Source: Mycolicibacterium sp. TUM20985 (GTDB lineage: Bacteria; Actinomycetota; Actinomycetes; Mycobacteriales; Mycobacteriaceae). Taken from it: DNA of 64,000 bases. This document shows positions 1-9,000 of this stretch, piece by piece. The notes beneath the pieces were generated by a model. It was not told where the DNA came from and did not search any database. It saw nothing but the letters and a program-made list of their open reading frames with translations. The stretch spans positions 5,990,105 through 6,054,104 of the forward strand of contig NZ_AP027291.1 in assembly GCF_030295745.1 (NCBI RefSeq), given 5' to 3'. Every line of letters starts with the position of its first letter. Position 1 is the stretch's first letter. Position numbers and translations under genes: made by a program.

Positions 1-279
1 CACGTCAAGGACAAGCAAATCGTCAACCTGCGGGACGGCGGGCGGTTCCGCACCCGCCGCAAAGTGCGCTTCACCATTGACGGCGAACACCACACCAGCT
101 GGGACGACGATCAGACCGCCGTCGCGTTGCTGCGGCTGGCCGGTGTCGACCCCGCCAAGTACGACCTGGCTCGGGTCACCGCTGCCGGCGGTCCCGAGAC
201 CTTCACCGGAGATCAGATGGTGACCATCCACGACGGGGACGAGTTCGTCACCGCCAGGCACATCGGCGGGGTCGCGTGA
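1..279 (+). CDS. Multi-ubiquitin-like (Ubl repeat) protein, 5' end outside the window
   Basis: The reading frame is already open at base 1, so the start lies upstream. Codons 1-20 (ending in GGRFRT) look like the end of one ubiquitin-like unit. The rest (from about base 64) is a complete second unit with the pattern FTIDG ... LLRLAGVDPAKYDL ... IHDGDEFVT, typical of the prokaryotic multi-ubiquitin (Multi_ubiq) family, whose members carry tandem beta-grasp units. The protein ends RHIGGVA, a di-glycine followed by two residues, which suggests that a peptidase trims it to a GG carboxyl terminus before conjugation. The stop overlaps the GTG start of the E2-like gene (GTGA). The JAB-E1 gene just downstream would supply both trimming and activation. 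Family membership is recognised by eye; the number of upstream units cannot be seen. Confidence 0.8.
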   Translation, partial: HVKDKQIVNLRDGGRFRTRRKVRFTIDGEHHTSWDDDQTAVALLRLAGVDPAKYDLARVTAAGGPETFTGDQMVTIHDGDEFVTARHIGGVA

Positions 280-656
280 CCGACCTGCCGCCACCCGGCT
301 CCCCTGCGCGTCGCTTCGCCGACGATATGACCGCCGCGGGGGCGCCGGTGCGCGCCGAGCCTGGACGCCTGATGTTCGACATCCTCGCCGTCGGCGGTGC
401 GTTGGCCGGGCAATGGGTCGCGACGGGTGTCAGCTTGGCAGAGGTGCAGACCTGGCCTCAGGTGCCGCCACACTGGGTGCATCTGCCCGAGACCGTGGTG
501 TTCGAGACCACCAACACCGACACCACTGACTGCCCACCCGGATGGCGGCGGCATTCTCGTGAATTCACCCACACCGACACCTCGATCTCACCGGCGAAGG
601 CATGGCTGAGTCACGTTCGCGGCCTGCTGTCGCTAGCCATCGCGCCCGCGGCTTAG
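276..656 (+). CDS. Prokaryotic E2-like (UBC-fold) protein, family-E type
   Basis: This 126-residue protein starts at a GTG overlapping the stop of the ubiquitin-like gene by four bases, so the two are probably translationally coupled. The middle and C-terminal part has the pattern PPHWVHLPE ... TN ... PGWRRHSREF ... AKAWLSHVRGLL, which I recognise from the prokaryotic E2 family found in operons with multi-ubiquitin, E1 and JAB genes. The likely role is to accept the activated ubiquitin-like protein from the E1 domain and transfer it to a target. The only cysteine is at about residue 87 in TTDCPPGW, the natural candidate for the thioester-forming residue, but this is inference. The N-terminal 40 residues are less conserved. 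It could also act as a non-catalytic adaptor. Confidence 0.72.
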   Translation: MTDLPPPGSPARRFADDMTAAGAPVRAEPGRLMFDILAVGGALAGQWVATGVSLAEVQTWPQVPPHWVHLPETVVFETTNTDTTDCPPGWRRHSREFTHTDTSISPAKAWLSHVRGLLSLAIAPAA

Positions 657-711
657 CGCCGCCCCCGACGCCCAACGAACAGCAAGTCAACTTTCAAGGA
701 AGGGCGCCGAC

Positions 712-2190
712 ATGCGGTACTCGGTCGCCATGACGGGCGCGGTGCACGCGACGATGCGCGATCACCTCGTCCGTGACGACGGGCAAGAAGACGTACTCGC
801 CGCCACCTACCTGTTGTCCACCGGCGTGAGTCGCACGACAGCCGTCGTGCAGACCGTAATCCCGCCTCGGGACGGAGAACGGCTGGTGCACGGCAACGCC
901 TCCTTCACCAGCACCTACGTCCTGCGCGCAGCAACCGAGGCCCGCACTCGCGGTGAAGGGTTGGTGCTGTTGCACTCTCATCCCCGCGGCCGCGGATGGC
1001 AGGTCCTGAGCGCCACCGACCACGACACCGAAGCCGACTACGAACGCGTCGCACGCGCCTACACGAAGATGCCGCTACTCGGCATGACCCTCGCAGGCCG
1101 CGACGACGGGTGGTCGGCTCGCTTCTGGTTCGACGACACCCACCCCAGCTGGGCTGAATCGGTGCGCTGCGTATCCGACAAGTTGGTCGTGACCTGGAAC
1201 GACACCCTGAGGCCAGCACCTCAGCCGACCCCATCACAACAGCGCACCGTCTCAGCATGGGGTGACTCCGTACAAGCATCGATCGCCCGCCTGCGCGTTC
1301 TGATCGTCGGCACCGGCAGCGTTGGCCTCGACGTCGCGCAACGCCTTGCCGCTACCGGGCTCCTCGAAGTTGGCGTCATGGACTTCGACGCCGTCGAGCC
1401 CGTCAACCTGGATCGCATGATCGGCGCCACGCGGCTCGACGCCGACCTGGGCCGCGCGAAAGTCGCCGTCGCCGCACGGCTCATGACCTCCGCAGCCACC
1501 GGCAACAACTTTCATCCCGTCGTGCATGAAGTGAGCATCACCGACCCCGCCGGGCTTCAAGCCGCCTTGGACTACGACCTTATTTTCTCTTGCGTCGATC
1601 GACCCTGGCCGCGAGCGGTACTCAATCAGACCGCCTACGCCGACCTCATCCCCGTCATCGACGGTGGCATCGCTCTCGACACCTTTGCCGACGGCAGGCT
1701 ACGCAGCGGCATCTGGCGCGCCCACACTGTCGTACCCGGGCGCCCCTGCATGGTGTGTTTGGGACAGCTCGACCTCGGCGAACTCAGTCTCGATATGCAA
1801 GGACTACTCGACGATCCCACCTACATCGCCAAAACCGGCAGACAGGCGCCTGCCGGTCAAAACGTTGCCGCTCTGTCCGCCAGCGTCAGCGCCGCACTCC
1901 TCGCCCAGTTCGTAAGTCTCGTCGCACATCCCGGCGGGCGCGGTGTCCCCGCACCACTGCGTTATCTCCTTGCACCCCACCGCCTCGAACACTCCGACGC
2001 GACGACCGGGCAGCACTGCAGCTACGAGTCCGAAACTGCGACCGCAGACCATCGTCCAACGCTTACCAAAGCTCAGACGGAATGGCGGCACATCGTCGCC
2101 GAACGCAACAAGCGAAAGCCTCGGCTGCGGCTGCGGCTGCTCGACGCGGCGCACCGGGCACTGCAGAACTTGACCTCCCGAATGGTATGA
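712..2190 (+). CDS. JAB (JAMM) peptidase - E1 (ThiF-type) activating enzyme fusion
   Basis: This 492-residue protein has two domains. Residues 1-150 are a JAB metallopeptidase with the zinc motif H88-S-H90 ... S100 ... D103 and a candidate catalytic Glu26. Residues 185-430 are a ThiF/E1 adenylating domain with the nucleotide loop GTGSVG (from G200), the acidic loop DFDAVEPVNLDR, the SCVDRP segment near 294-298 and a C346-x-x-C349 pair, one of which could be the thioester cysteine. The JAB half should remove residues after the di-glycine of the ubiquitin-like protein and may also deconjugate. The E1 half should adenylate its GG end. An AAGGAAGG ribosome site lies 8 bases before the ATG. The gene is third in the operon, 55 bp after the E2-like gene. 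Such operons are known from genomic surveys and some relatives act in phage defence. Confidence 0.85.
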   Translation: MRYSVAMTGAVHATMRDHLVRDDGQEDVLAATYLLSTGVSRTTAVVQTVIPPRDGERLVHGNASFTSTYVLRAATEARTRGEGLVLLHSHPRGRGWQVLSATDHDTEADYERVARAYTKMPLLGMTLAGRDDGWSARFWFDDTHPSWAESVRCVSDKLVVTWNDTLRPAPQPTPSQQRTVSAWGDSVQASIARLRVLIVGTGSVGLDVAQRLAATGLLEVGVMDFDAVEPVNLDRMIGATRLDADLGRAKVAVAARLMTSAATGNNFHPVVHEVSITDPAGLQAALDYDLIFSCVDRPWPRAVLNQTAYADLIPVIDGGIALDTFADGRLRSGIWRAHTVVPGRPCMVCLGQLDLGELSLDMQGLLDDPTYIAKTGRQAPAGQNVAALSASVSAALLAQFVSLVAHPGGRGVPAPLRYLLAPHRLEHSDATTGQHCSYESETATADHRPTLTKAQTEWRHIVAERNKRKPRLRLRLLDAAHRALQNLTSRMV

Positions 2191-2563
2191 GATCTATTGC
2201 CGAACATGAGTTTTCATGTTTGTGGTCAGCCCCCGGTAGTCGGGCTGTGTTCCCCAGGCCGGCGCAAATTTGGGCCAGCGCGGAGACGGTCGACCGTACC
2301 CGTCACTCCTCTGCTCGAAAACCTTGGTTCGCGAGATACTTTCACGTTCCGCGCCGCCGTCGAAACCGGCCGTGCCAGTTGACGGAGGTCGCGATTATCG
2401 GCAGCTCCCCGCCGCATGCAGCCGACACGCCACCGTGGCCGCACACGAACAATGTCTTGGGGAGAAGACGATGGCCATCCGTCTGTAAAGAGCACTTGGG
2501 GAACGCACGCTTCAGCGCCAAACCCCTCAGCCCTGTCGGATCTAACTTCTAAACTTTGGTCCC
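2191..2563. other. Intergenic region between the ubiquitin-like operon and the first nuclease-helicase gene
   Basis: No convincing gene is visible in these 373 bases. A short hairpin (AACATGA / TCATGTT, 2203-2220) just after the JAB-E1 stop may be a weak terminator. A perfect 12-base palindrome ACGGTCGACCGT lies at 2286-2297 and could be an operator. A TAAACT hexamer at 2550-2555 stands about 8 bases before the next ATG, which has no Shine-Dalgarno sequence, so the helicase transcript may be leaderless. The 16-mer GGCGCAAATTTGGGCC at 2261-2276 has a close match near 12637. Confidence 0.5.
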
Positions 2564-2814
2564 ATGGGGGATTTCGACGGCCTGTACGGCAACCTTGATG
2601 CTGACCCGCGGGTGCGCGGCCGGCAGTTCGAGCACGTCTGTAAGTGGTTTCTGGAGAATGACCCGGTATATCGCAGTGAACTGCGGCGGGTGTGGTTGTG
2701 GGACGAGTGGCCGGGCCGGTGGGGTGGTGACGCCGGGATCGACCTCGTGGCCGAGGACCGCAACGGCGACCTGTGGGCGATCCAGGCCAAGGCCTATGAC
2801 CCCCAGTACCGGGT
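2564..2814 (+). repeat. 5' tract shared with 5790-6040 (251 bp, two mismatches)
   Basis: The first 251 bases of the two tandem helicase genes differ at only two positions, both synonymous (AAC/AAT and CTC/CTG). Immediately after codon 84 the sequences drop to ordinary paralogue divergence at the nucleotide level. The sharp boundary points to gene conversion or a recent recombination event over the nuclease domain. The partner copy is 5790-6040. Confidence 0.85.
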
Positions 2815-5782
2815 GTCGAAGAAGGACGTGGATAAATTCCTGGCTGAGTCGGGCCGCAAGGTTTTCACCTACCGAATGCTCGTAGCGACCACGGATCTGA
2901 TCGACCGGACAGGCGAGCGCACGATCCAGCAGCAGGAGAAGCGCAGCGCGTTCTTCCGGCTCAATGGTTTGCGTGCCGCCTCTGTAGATTGGCCGTCCTC
3001 GCCGCAAGCGTTGAGGCCGGCGAAGCCGCGCAAGCCGGCCCGCCCGCGTAAGCATCAAACCGACGCGATCCGCGATGTAGTGAAGGGATTCACGGCCTCA
3101 GATCGCGGCCAGCTCATCATGGCGTGCGGGACGGGCAAGACCCTGGCGGCGCTGTTCATCACCGAGAAGCTGGAATCCAAGCGCACCTTGGTGTTGGTGC
3201 CGTCGTTGTCGCTGTTGAAGCAGACGCTGAACGAGTGGCGTGCGAACTGCACGACTGAGTTCGCCTCGATGCCGGTGTGCTCTGACGACACCGTCGGAAA
3301 CGATGACGCCGCGGTTTCACACACCTCTGATCTGAACGTTCCCGCCGAGACCGATCCGGAGAAGATCGCCGCCTTCCTGCGCCGCAGGTCCAGCCCCCTG
3401 GTGGTGTTTTCGACGTATCAGTCCAGCCCGCAGATCGCTCATGCGTTCCGGCTGGGCCGGGTGCCGGGGTTTGACTTCATCATTGCCGATGAGGCTCATC
3501 GCTGCGCTGGCCCGGTGTCGTCGGAGTTCGCCACGGTTCTGGACGCGGAGGCGATCAAGGGGAGCCGGCGGCTGTTCATGACGGCCACGCCGCGCTACTT
3601 CACCGGCCGGGTGCTCAAGGCCGCCAAGGACGGCGACTACGAAGTCGCGTCCATGGACGACGAGGAAAAGTTCGGGCCGGTTTTCCATCGGCTGCCGTTC
3701 GGCGAGGCCATCAAACGTGATCTGCTCACCGATTACCGGGTGGCCGTCGTTGGTGTCGATGACGCGACGTATCGGGAGTGGGCCCAAAAGGGCACCCTCG
3801 TCACCCGCGACGGCAAGGAGAAACTCAGCGCCGCAACGCTTGCCGGACAGATCGGCCTGGCCAAAGCAATGAAGAAGTACGGCCTGCGGCGCACGATTTC
3901 CTTCCACTCCCGGGTGGCCCGCGCCCAAGACTTCGCCTCGTCCATGCCCGACGTGCTGGCGTGGATGCCCGCCCGGCAACGCCCAAAGTGCACACTGTGG
4001 TCCCGCCATGCCTCCGGTGACATGCCTGCCGGCGACCGCTACGTGTTACTCCAACACCTCGCCCACCTCGACGACGGCGAGTGTGGCCTGCTCGCCAACG
4101 CACGCTGCCTCTCCGAGGGAGTCGACGTCCCCACACTGGACGGGGTGGCGTTCATCGACCCCCGCCGCTCAGAGGTAGACATCGTTCAAGCCGTGGGACG
4201 CGCGATCCGTAAGTCCGACGCGAAGGCACTGGGCACCATCGTGATCCCGGTGTTCATCGACACCGGCGCCGATCCCGAAGTGGCACTGGACTCCTCGGCG
4301 TTCAAACCGGTCTGGGATGTGATCAAGGCCCTGCGGGCCCACGACAGCGAACTCGGCGAACAACTCGACACCCTGCGCCGCGAGATGGGACGCAAACACG
4401 GCCCACCCCGGCTGCCCCCCAAGATCCACCTCGACCTCCCCACGAGAATCGGCCGAGACTTCTCGTTAGCCTTCAACGCCCACCTAGTAGAGAACTCCAC
4501 CCAACCCTGGGAGTTCTGGTACGGACTGCTGGAGAAATACGTAGCTCACAACGGAAGCGTCGAGGTGCCTGTAGAAGCCAAGCTGGACGGGTATCGACTA
4601 GGAGGCTGGTGTAGCAACCAGCGGGTCCACTACCAGTCAGGAGAGCTTGGGCCCGAAAAGGCCGCAAGGCTTGATACGCTCCCAGGCTGGACCTGGAACC
4701 GCAACGAGGGACGGTGGGAAGCGGGACTCAGCCAGATGCTCAAGTATCTTAAAGAACACGGAAACACCCTTATCCCCGCCGCCACCGACTACCACGGATA
4801 TCCACTTGGCGATTGGGCTGCGATTCAGCGGCGCGACGCTCGTGCCGGAAAGCTGGGCGAGGCCCGACGGGAGAAGCTGGATGCCATTCCCGGTTGGGTG
4901 TGGGGCCTCGAAGAAGAGCGTTGGGAGAACGGATTTCGCCACCTCCAGCAGTACATCGACGAGCGCGGCGATTCCCGGGTCAAGCAGCCCCACAAATCAA
5001 ACGACGACTTCCGCCTCGGTGCCTGGGTCAACTTTCAGAGGACGCGTTACGCCCAAGGAAAGCTGGAATCCGACCGTGTCGAACGTCTAGCGGCACTACC
5101 CGGCTGGGTGTGGACCGCTCTGGAATCCCGCTGGGAAGAGGCGTTCGAGAAACTCAGACAGTTCGGCCGGGAGAATAGTCATGTCGTCATCCCTATCGAC
5201 TACCCCGCCGACGATGACGGATTCAACCTGCGAACCTGGTATGCAAATCAGAGGGCGAAGTTCCCCCGCCTGAGCGCGGATAGGCAGGAGCGGCTGAGAG
5301 CGCTCCCGGGCTGGGGCACGGTGACAAATGAAGGCAAGTGGGAGTTCGGCTTTCACCAGCTTCTTGCTTATGTACGGGCGTTCGGCGACGCAAAAGTTGA
5401 ACGCTCGTACATCGTTGATGACTTCCCGCTGGGCACCTGGGCGATGACCCAGCGGCTGGAGTTCAAGAAGGGGAAACTCAGCCCTGACCGCGCGGAGAGA
5501 CTTGCGGCGCTGTCGGGTTGGGATTGGGATCGTCGGGGTGGAAAGTGGGAGGAAGGGTTCTCGCGCCTCAGCGGATACATGAAGGCCCATGGACAGCCGC
5601 CACCAACCGATTACGAAGAAGACGGCTACCGCCTCGGCGCTTGGGCTGCGCAACAACGCCTTTACAAGCGGACCGGCAAATTGACCCCGGATCGCATCCG
5701 GCGACTTGACGGCTTACGGGGTTGGGATTGGTCACCGCCTCGTGGGGTGGCGGTTCGTAACTACCGTCGAAAGAAGGCTTGA
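2564..5782 (+). CDS. Mrr-type nuclease - SF2 helicase with six HA repeats (copy 1)
   Basis: This 1072-residue protein has an N-terminal PD-(D/E)XK nuclease-like domain with D60 and Q74-A-K76, in the context WLWDEWPGRW and GIDLVAED that I recall from the COG4889 / type ISP restriction-helicase group. An SF2 helicase follows with Walker A GTGKT (about 189-193), DEAH (about 308), MTATP (about 339) and motif VI QAVGRAIRKS (about 542). From about residue 646 to the end there are six tandem repeats of about 70 residues built on the pattern W(E)xGf..L..Y ... YRLG.W...QR ... L...R...L..LPGWxW, the helicase-associated (HA) domain. The methyltransferase of type ISP enzymes is absent. The likely role is nucleic-acid surveillance or restriction, but no named defence system is matched. 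There is no ribosome site before the ATG. Confidence 0.82.
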   Translation: MGDFDGLYGNLDADPRVRGRQFEHVCKWFLENDPVYRSELRRVWLWDEWPGRWGGDAGIDLVAEDRNGDLWAIQAKAYDPQYRVSKKDVDKFLAESGRKVFTYRMLVATTDLIDRTGERTIQQQEKRSAFFRLNGLRAASVDWPSSPQALRPAKPRKPARPRKHQTDAIRDVVKGFTASDRGQLIMACGTGKTLAALFITEKLESKRTLVLVPSLSLLKQTLNEWRANCTTEFASMPVCSDDTVGNDDAAVSHTSDLNVPAETDPEKIAAFLRRRSSPLVVFSTYQSSPQIAHAFRLGRVPGFDFIIADEAHRCAGPVSSEFATVLDAEAIKGSRRLFMTATPRYFTGRVLKAAKDGDYEVASMDDEEKFGPVFHRLPFGEAIKRDLLTDYRVAVVGVDDATYREWAQKGTLVTRDGKEKLSAATLAGQIGLAKAMKKYGLRRTISFHSRVARAQDFASSMPDVLAWMPARQRPKCTLWSRHASGDMPAGDRYVLLQHLAHLDDGECGLLANARCLSEGVDVPTLDGVAFIDPRRSEVDIVQAVGRAIRKSDAKALGTIVIPVFIDTGADPEVALDSSAFKPVWDVIKALRAHDSELGEQLDTLRREMGRKHGPPRLPPKIHLDLPTRIGRDFSLAFNAHLVENSTQPWEFWYGLLEKYVAHNGSVEVPVEAKLDGYRLGGWCSNQRVHYQSGELGPEKAARLDTLPGWTWNRNEGRWEAGLSQMLKYLKEHGNTLIPAATDYHGYPLGDWAAIQRRDARAGKLGEARREKLDAIPGWVWGLEEERWENGFRHLQQYIDERGDSRVKQPHKSNDDFRLGAWVNFQRTRYAQGKLESDRVERLAALPGWVWTALESRWEEAFEKLRQFGRENSHVVIPIDYPADDDGFNLRTWYANQRAKFPRLSADRQERLRALPGWGTVTNEGKWEFGFHQLLAYVRAFGDAKVERSYIVDDFPLGTWAMTQRLEFKKGKLSPDRAERLAALSGWDWDRRGGKWEEGFSRLSGYMKAHGQPPPTDYEEDGYRLGAWAAQQRLYKRTGKLTPDRIRRLDGLRGWDWSPPRGVAVRNYRRKKA
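4500..5779 (+). repeat. Six tandem HA-domain repeats (coding)
   Basis: Six units of about 69-71 codons follow the helicase core. They start at the residues WEFWYGLLEKY, RWEAGLSQML, RWENGFRHLQ, RWEEAFEKLR, KWEFGFHQLL and KWEEGFSRLS. Units keep the LPGWxW signature but differ in the middle, so they are old, diverged duplications and not a recent expansion. Confidence 0.8.
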
Positions 5783-5789
5783 TAGCCGC

Positions 5790-6040
5790 ATGGGGGATTT
5801 CGACGGCCTGTACGGCAATCTTGATGCTGACCCGCGGGTGCGCGGCCGGCAGTTCGAGCACGTCTGTAAGTGGTTTCTGGAGAATGACCCGGTATATCGC
5901 AGTGAACTGCGGCGGGTGTGGTTGTGGGACGAGTGGCCGGGCCGGTGGGGTGGTGACGCCGGGATCGACCTGGTGGCCGAGGACCGCAACGGCGACCTGT
6001 GGGCGATCCAGGCCAAGGCCTATGACCCCCAGTACCGGGT
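5790..6040 (+). repeat. Second copy of the 251-bp conserved 5' tract
   Basis: This is the partner of 2564-2814. The identity begins at the start codon and does not extend upstream, because the bases before the two ATGs are unrelated. Confidence 0.85.
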
Positions 6041-9000
6041 CAGCAAGAGAGACGTCGATAAGTTCCTCTCCGAGTCCGGCCGTAAGACGTTCGCCTACCG
6101 GATCCTGATTGCCACCACCGATCTGATCGACCGCACCGGCGAGCGCACCATCCAGCAGCAGGAGAAACGCAGCAGTTTCTTCCGTCTCAACGATCTGCGG
6201 GCAGCCGCGCTGGATTGGCCGGCATCACCGGCGAAGCTGCGCCCGACCAAGCGACGCAAACCGGCTAAGCCCCGGCCGCACCAGGCCGAGGCGATCCGCG
6301 ATGTGCTCAAGGGGTTCAAGACCTCTGATCGCGGCCAGCTCATCATGGCCTGCGGCACTGGCAAGACCCTCGCGGGCTTGTTCATCACCGAGAGGCTGAA
6401 AGCCCAACGGACCCTGGTGCTGCTGCCGTCGCTGTCGCTGCTCAAGCAGACCCTCAACGAGTGGCGGGCCAACTGCGCCAACGACTTCACCGCACTTCCG
6501 GTGTGTTCCGACGACAGCGTCGCCGACTCCCACGACGCCGCGATCGCCCACACCGCCGACCTCGGCGTCCCGGTCACCACCAACCCGAACGAGATCGCGG
6601 CGTTCCTGCGCCGCAAGTCCGGGCCGTTAGTGGTGCTCTCCACCTATCAGTCCTCTCCGCAGATCGAGGCCGCATTCAAGCTCGGCCGGATGCCCGGCTT
6701 CGACCTCGTGATCGCCGACGAGGCGCACCGGGTCGCCGGCCCGGTGTCGTCGGACTTCGCCACCGTGCTGGATTCCAAAGCGCTCAAGGGCGATCGCCGC
6801 CTGTTCATGACGGCTACCCCGCGCTACTTCACCGGCCGGGTGCTCAAAGCCGCGCAAGAGGCCGACTATGAGGTCGCCTCGATGGACGACCAGAAGAAGT
6901 TCGGGCCGGTGTTCCACCGGCTGTCCTTTGGTGACGCGATTCAGCGTGACCTGCTGACCGACTATCAGGTGGTGATCGTCGGCGTGGACGACGCCACCTA
7001 CCGCGAGTGGGCCGAGAGGGGCGCCCTGGTCACCCGCGACGGTAAGCAGATAGACAACGCCGCGACACTGGCCGGGCAGATCGGCCTCGCCAAGGCGATG
7101 CGCGAGTACAACCTGCGGCGGGTGATCTCGTTTCACTCCCGGGTCAAGAGAGCTCGGGAGTTCGCATCCTCGATGCCCGACGTCATCGACTGGATGCCTG
7201 CGCGGCAGAGGCCGAAGGGCACGCTGTGGTCTGACGTCGCCACCGGGGAAATGCCCGCCGGGGACCGCTATGTGCTGCTGCAGCACCTGGGCCGCCTCGA
7301 TGACGCCGACCGCGGCCTGCTGAGCAACGCCCGCTGCCTATCCGAAGGCATAGACCTGCCGACGCTGGACGGGGTTGCGTTCATCGACCCCCGCCGCAGC
7401 GAGGTCGACATCGTTCAGGCGGTCGGCCGCGCCATCCGTAAATCCGACGCGAAAACTGTTGGCACCATTGTCATCCCGGTCTTCATCGACACCGACGAGG
7501 ACCCCGACGTGGCCCTGGACTCATCGGTGTTCAAGCCGGTGTGGGACATCATCAAAGCCCTGCGGGCACACGACGTCGAACTCGGCGAACAACTCGACTC
7601 GCTGCGCCGGCAGATTAGCCGCAACGGTGACAAACCGAAGTTGCCCGACAAGATTCACCTCGACGTACCCGCCACCGTCGGCGCGGACTTCGCCGCGGCG
7701 TTTGACGTCCGACTGGTGGATGCGACCACAGTGCCGTGGGAGTTCTGGTTCGGGCTACTGGAGAAGTATGTTGCCGAACGCGGGACTGCTCGAGTTCCAC
7801 CCCTATTCACCGATGGTGACTACCGGCTAGGTGGATGGGTCGCCAAGCAGAGGGCCAGAGGCTCCGAATGGGCGCTGAATCCGGACCGCTCCCGCCGCCT
7901 CGCCGAATTACCCGGTTGGACTTGGGATCCGCGAGAAGACCTCTGGGAAGAGGGCTTTGAAAGACTCGGGGAGTACGTCAAGAACCATAGCGACGCCGTT
8001 GTGCCGAAGGCCTACACCATCGACGGATATCAGCTTGGGGCATGGGTCACGACCCAACGACGTGCGTACAAGCAAGCCCGGCTGCCCCTGGAACGGCAGC
8101 AGCGGCTCAAAGGCGTTAAAGGTTGGACGTGGGACTCGGTCAAGGATCGCTGGCAAGAGGCTTACCTGCTACTGCAGCGCTACGTTGCAGAGCACGGCCA
8201 CACTCGGATACCGGCCCTGGAGAAATACCAGGACTACCGCCTCGGGCAGTGGGTCGCCCAGCAGCGATACCACCGGAACAAGGGAACTCTTGCTACTGAT
8301 CGCATCAGGCTGCTGGAGAAATTCCCGGACTGGACCTGGGACGCCGTCACCGATGAGTGGGAGGAAGGGTTCCGTCACCTCCAGGATTACGTCCGACAAA
8401 ACGGCGACAGTCTCGTCCCACAGGCATTCCAATGCGAGGACGGCTACAGGCTTGGTTCGTGGGTCACTTCTGTCCGGTCTGATTACCGCACCGGTGACTT
8501 GGACGATGAGCGGCAGGTACGACTGAAAAACATGCCGGGCTGGTCATGGGCGCCCCGTGACTCCAAGTGGGAAGAGGGATTTCGGCGACTTGAGGCACAC
8601 GCAAGAACCCACGTTGGCACACGTATGGTGCGCACTTACGTTGATCCTGCGGACGGTTATCAACTGGGAGCGTGGGCGGCCAATCAAAGGGGTTCGTTCG
8701 CTAGGGGGCGCCTTAGTGCGGAGCGGATCGCCCGTTTGAAGTCGCTCCCCGGGTGGGTGTGGGACACCAACGAGGGCGCGTGGGAGGACAACTACCGCAA
8801 GCTCGCGGAATACGCAGCGGAGCACGGCCACTGCTCACCGACAAAGTCGACTGTTCACGACGGGCAGAGGCTCGGGGCCTGGGTCAATTTGCAGCGGGCC
8901 TTGCGGAACAAGGGAAAGCTGCTCCCTGATCTCGCGTACCGCTTGGGTGCGCTGCCGGGATGGGTGTGGTCAGTTAACGACGCGAAATGGGAAGAGGGCT

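Noticed and set aside
5706..5789. Longer start for the second nuclease-helicase gene
   Set aside because: The extra 28 codons lie inside the end of the first gene in another frame. The ATG at 5790 aligns with the first gene and has a ribosome site.
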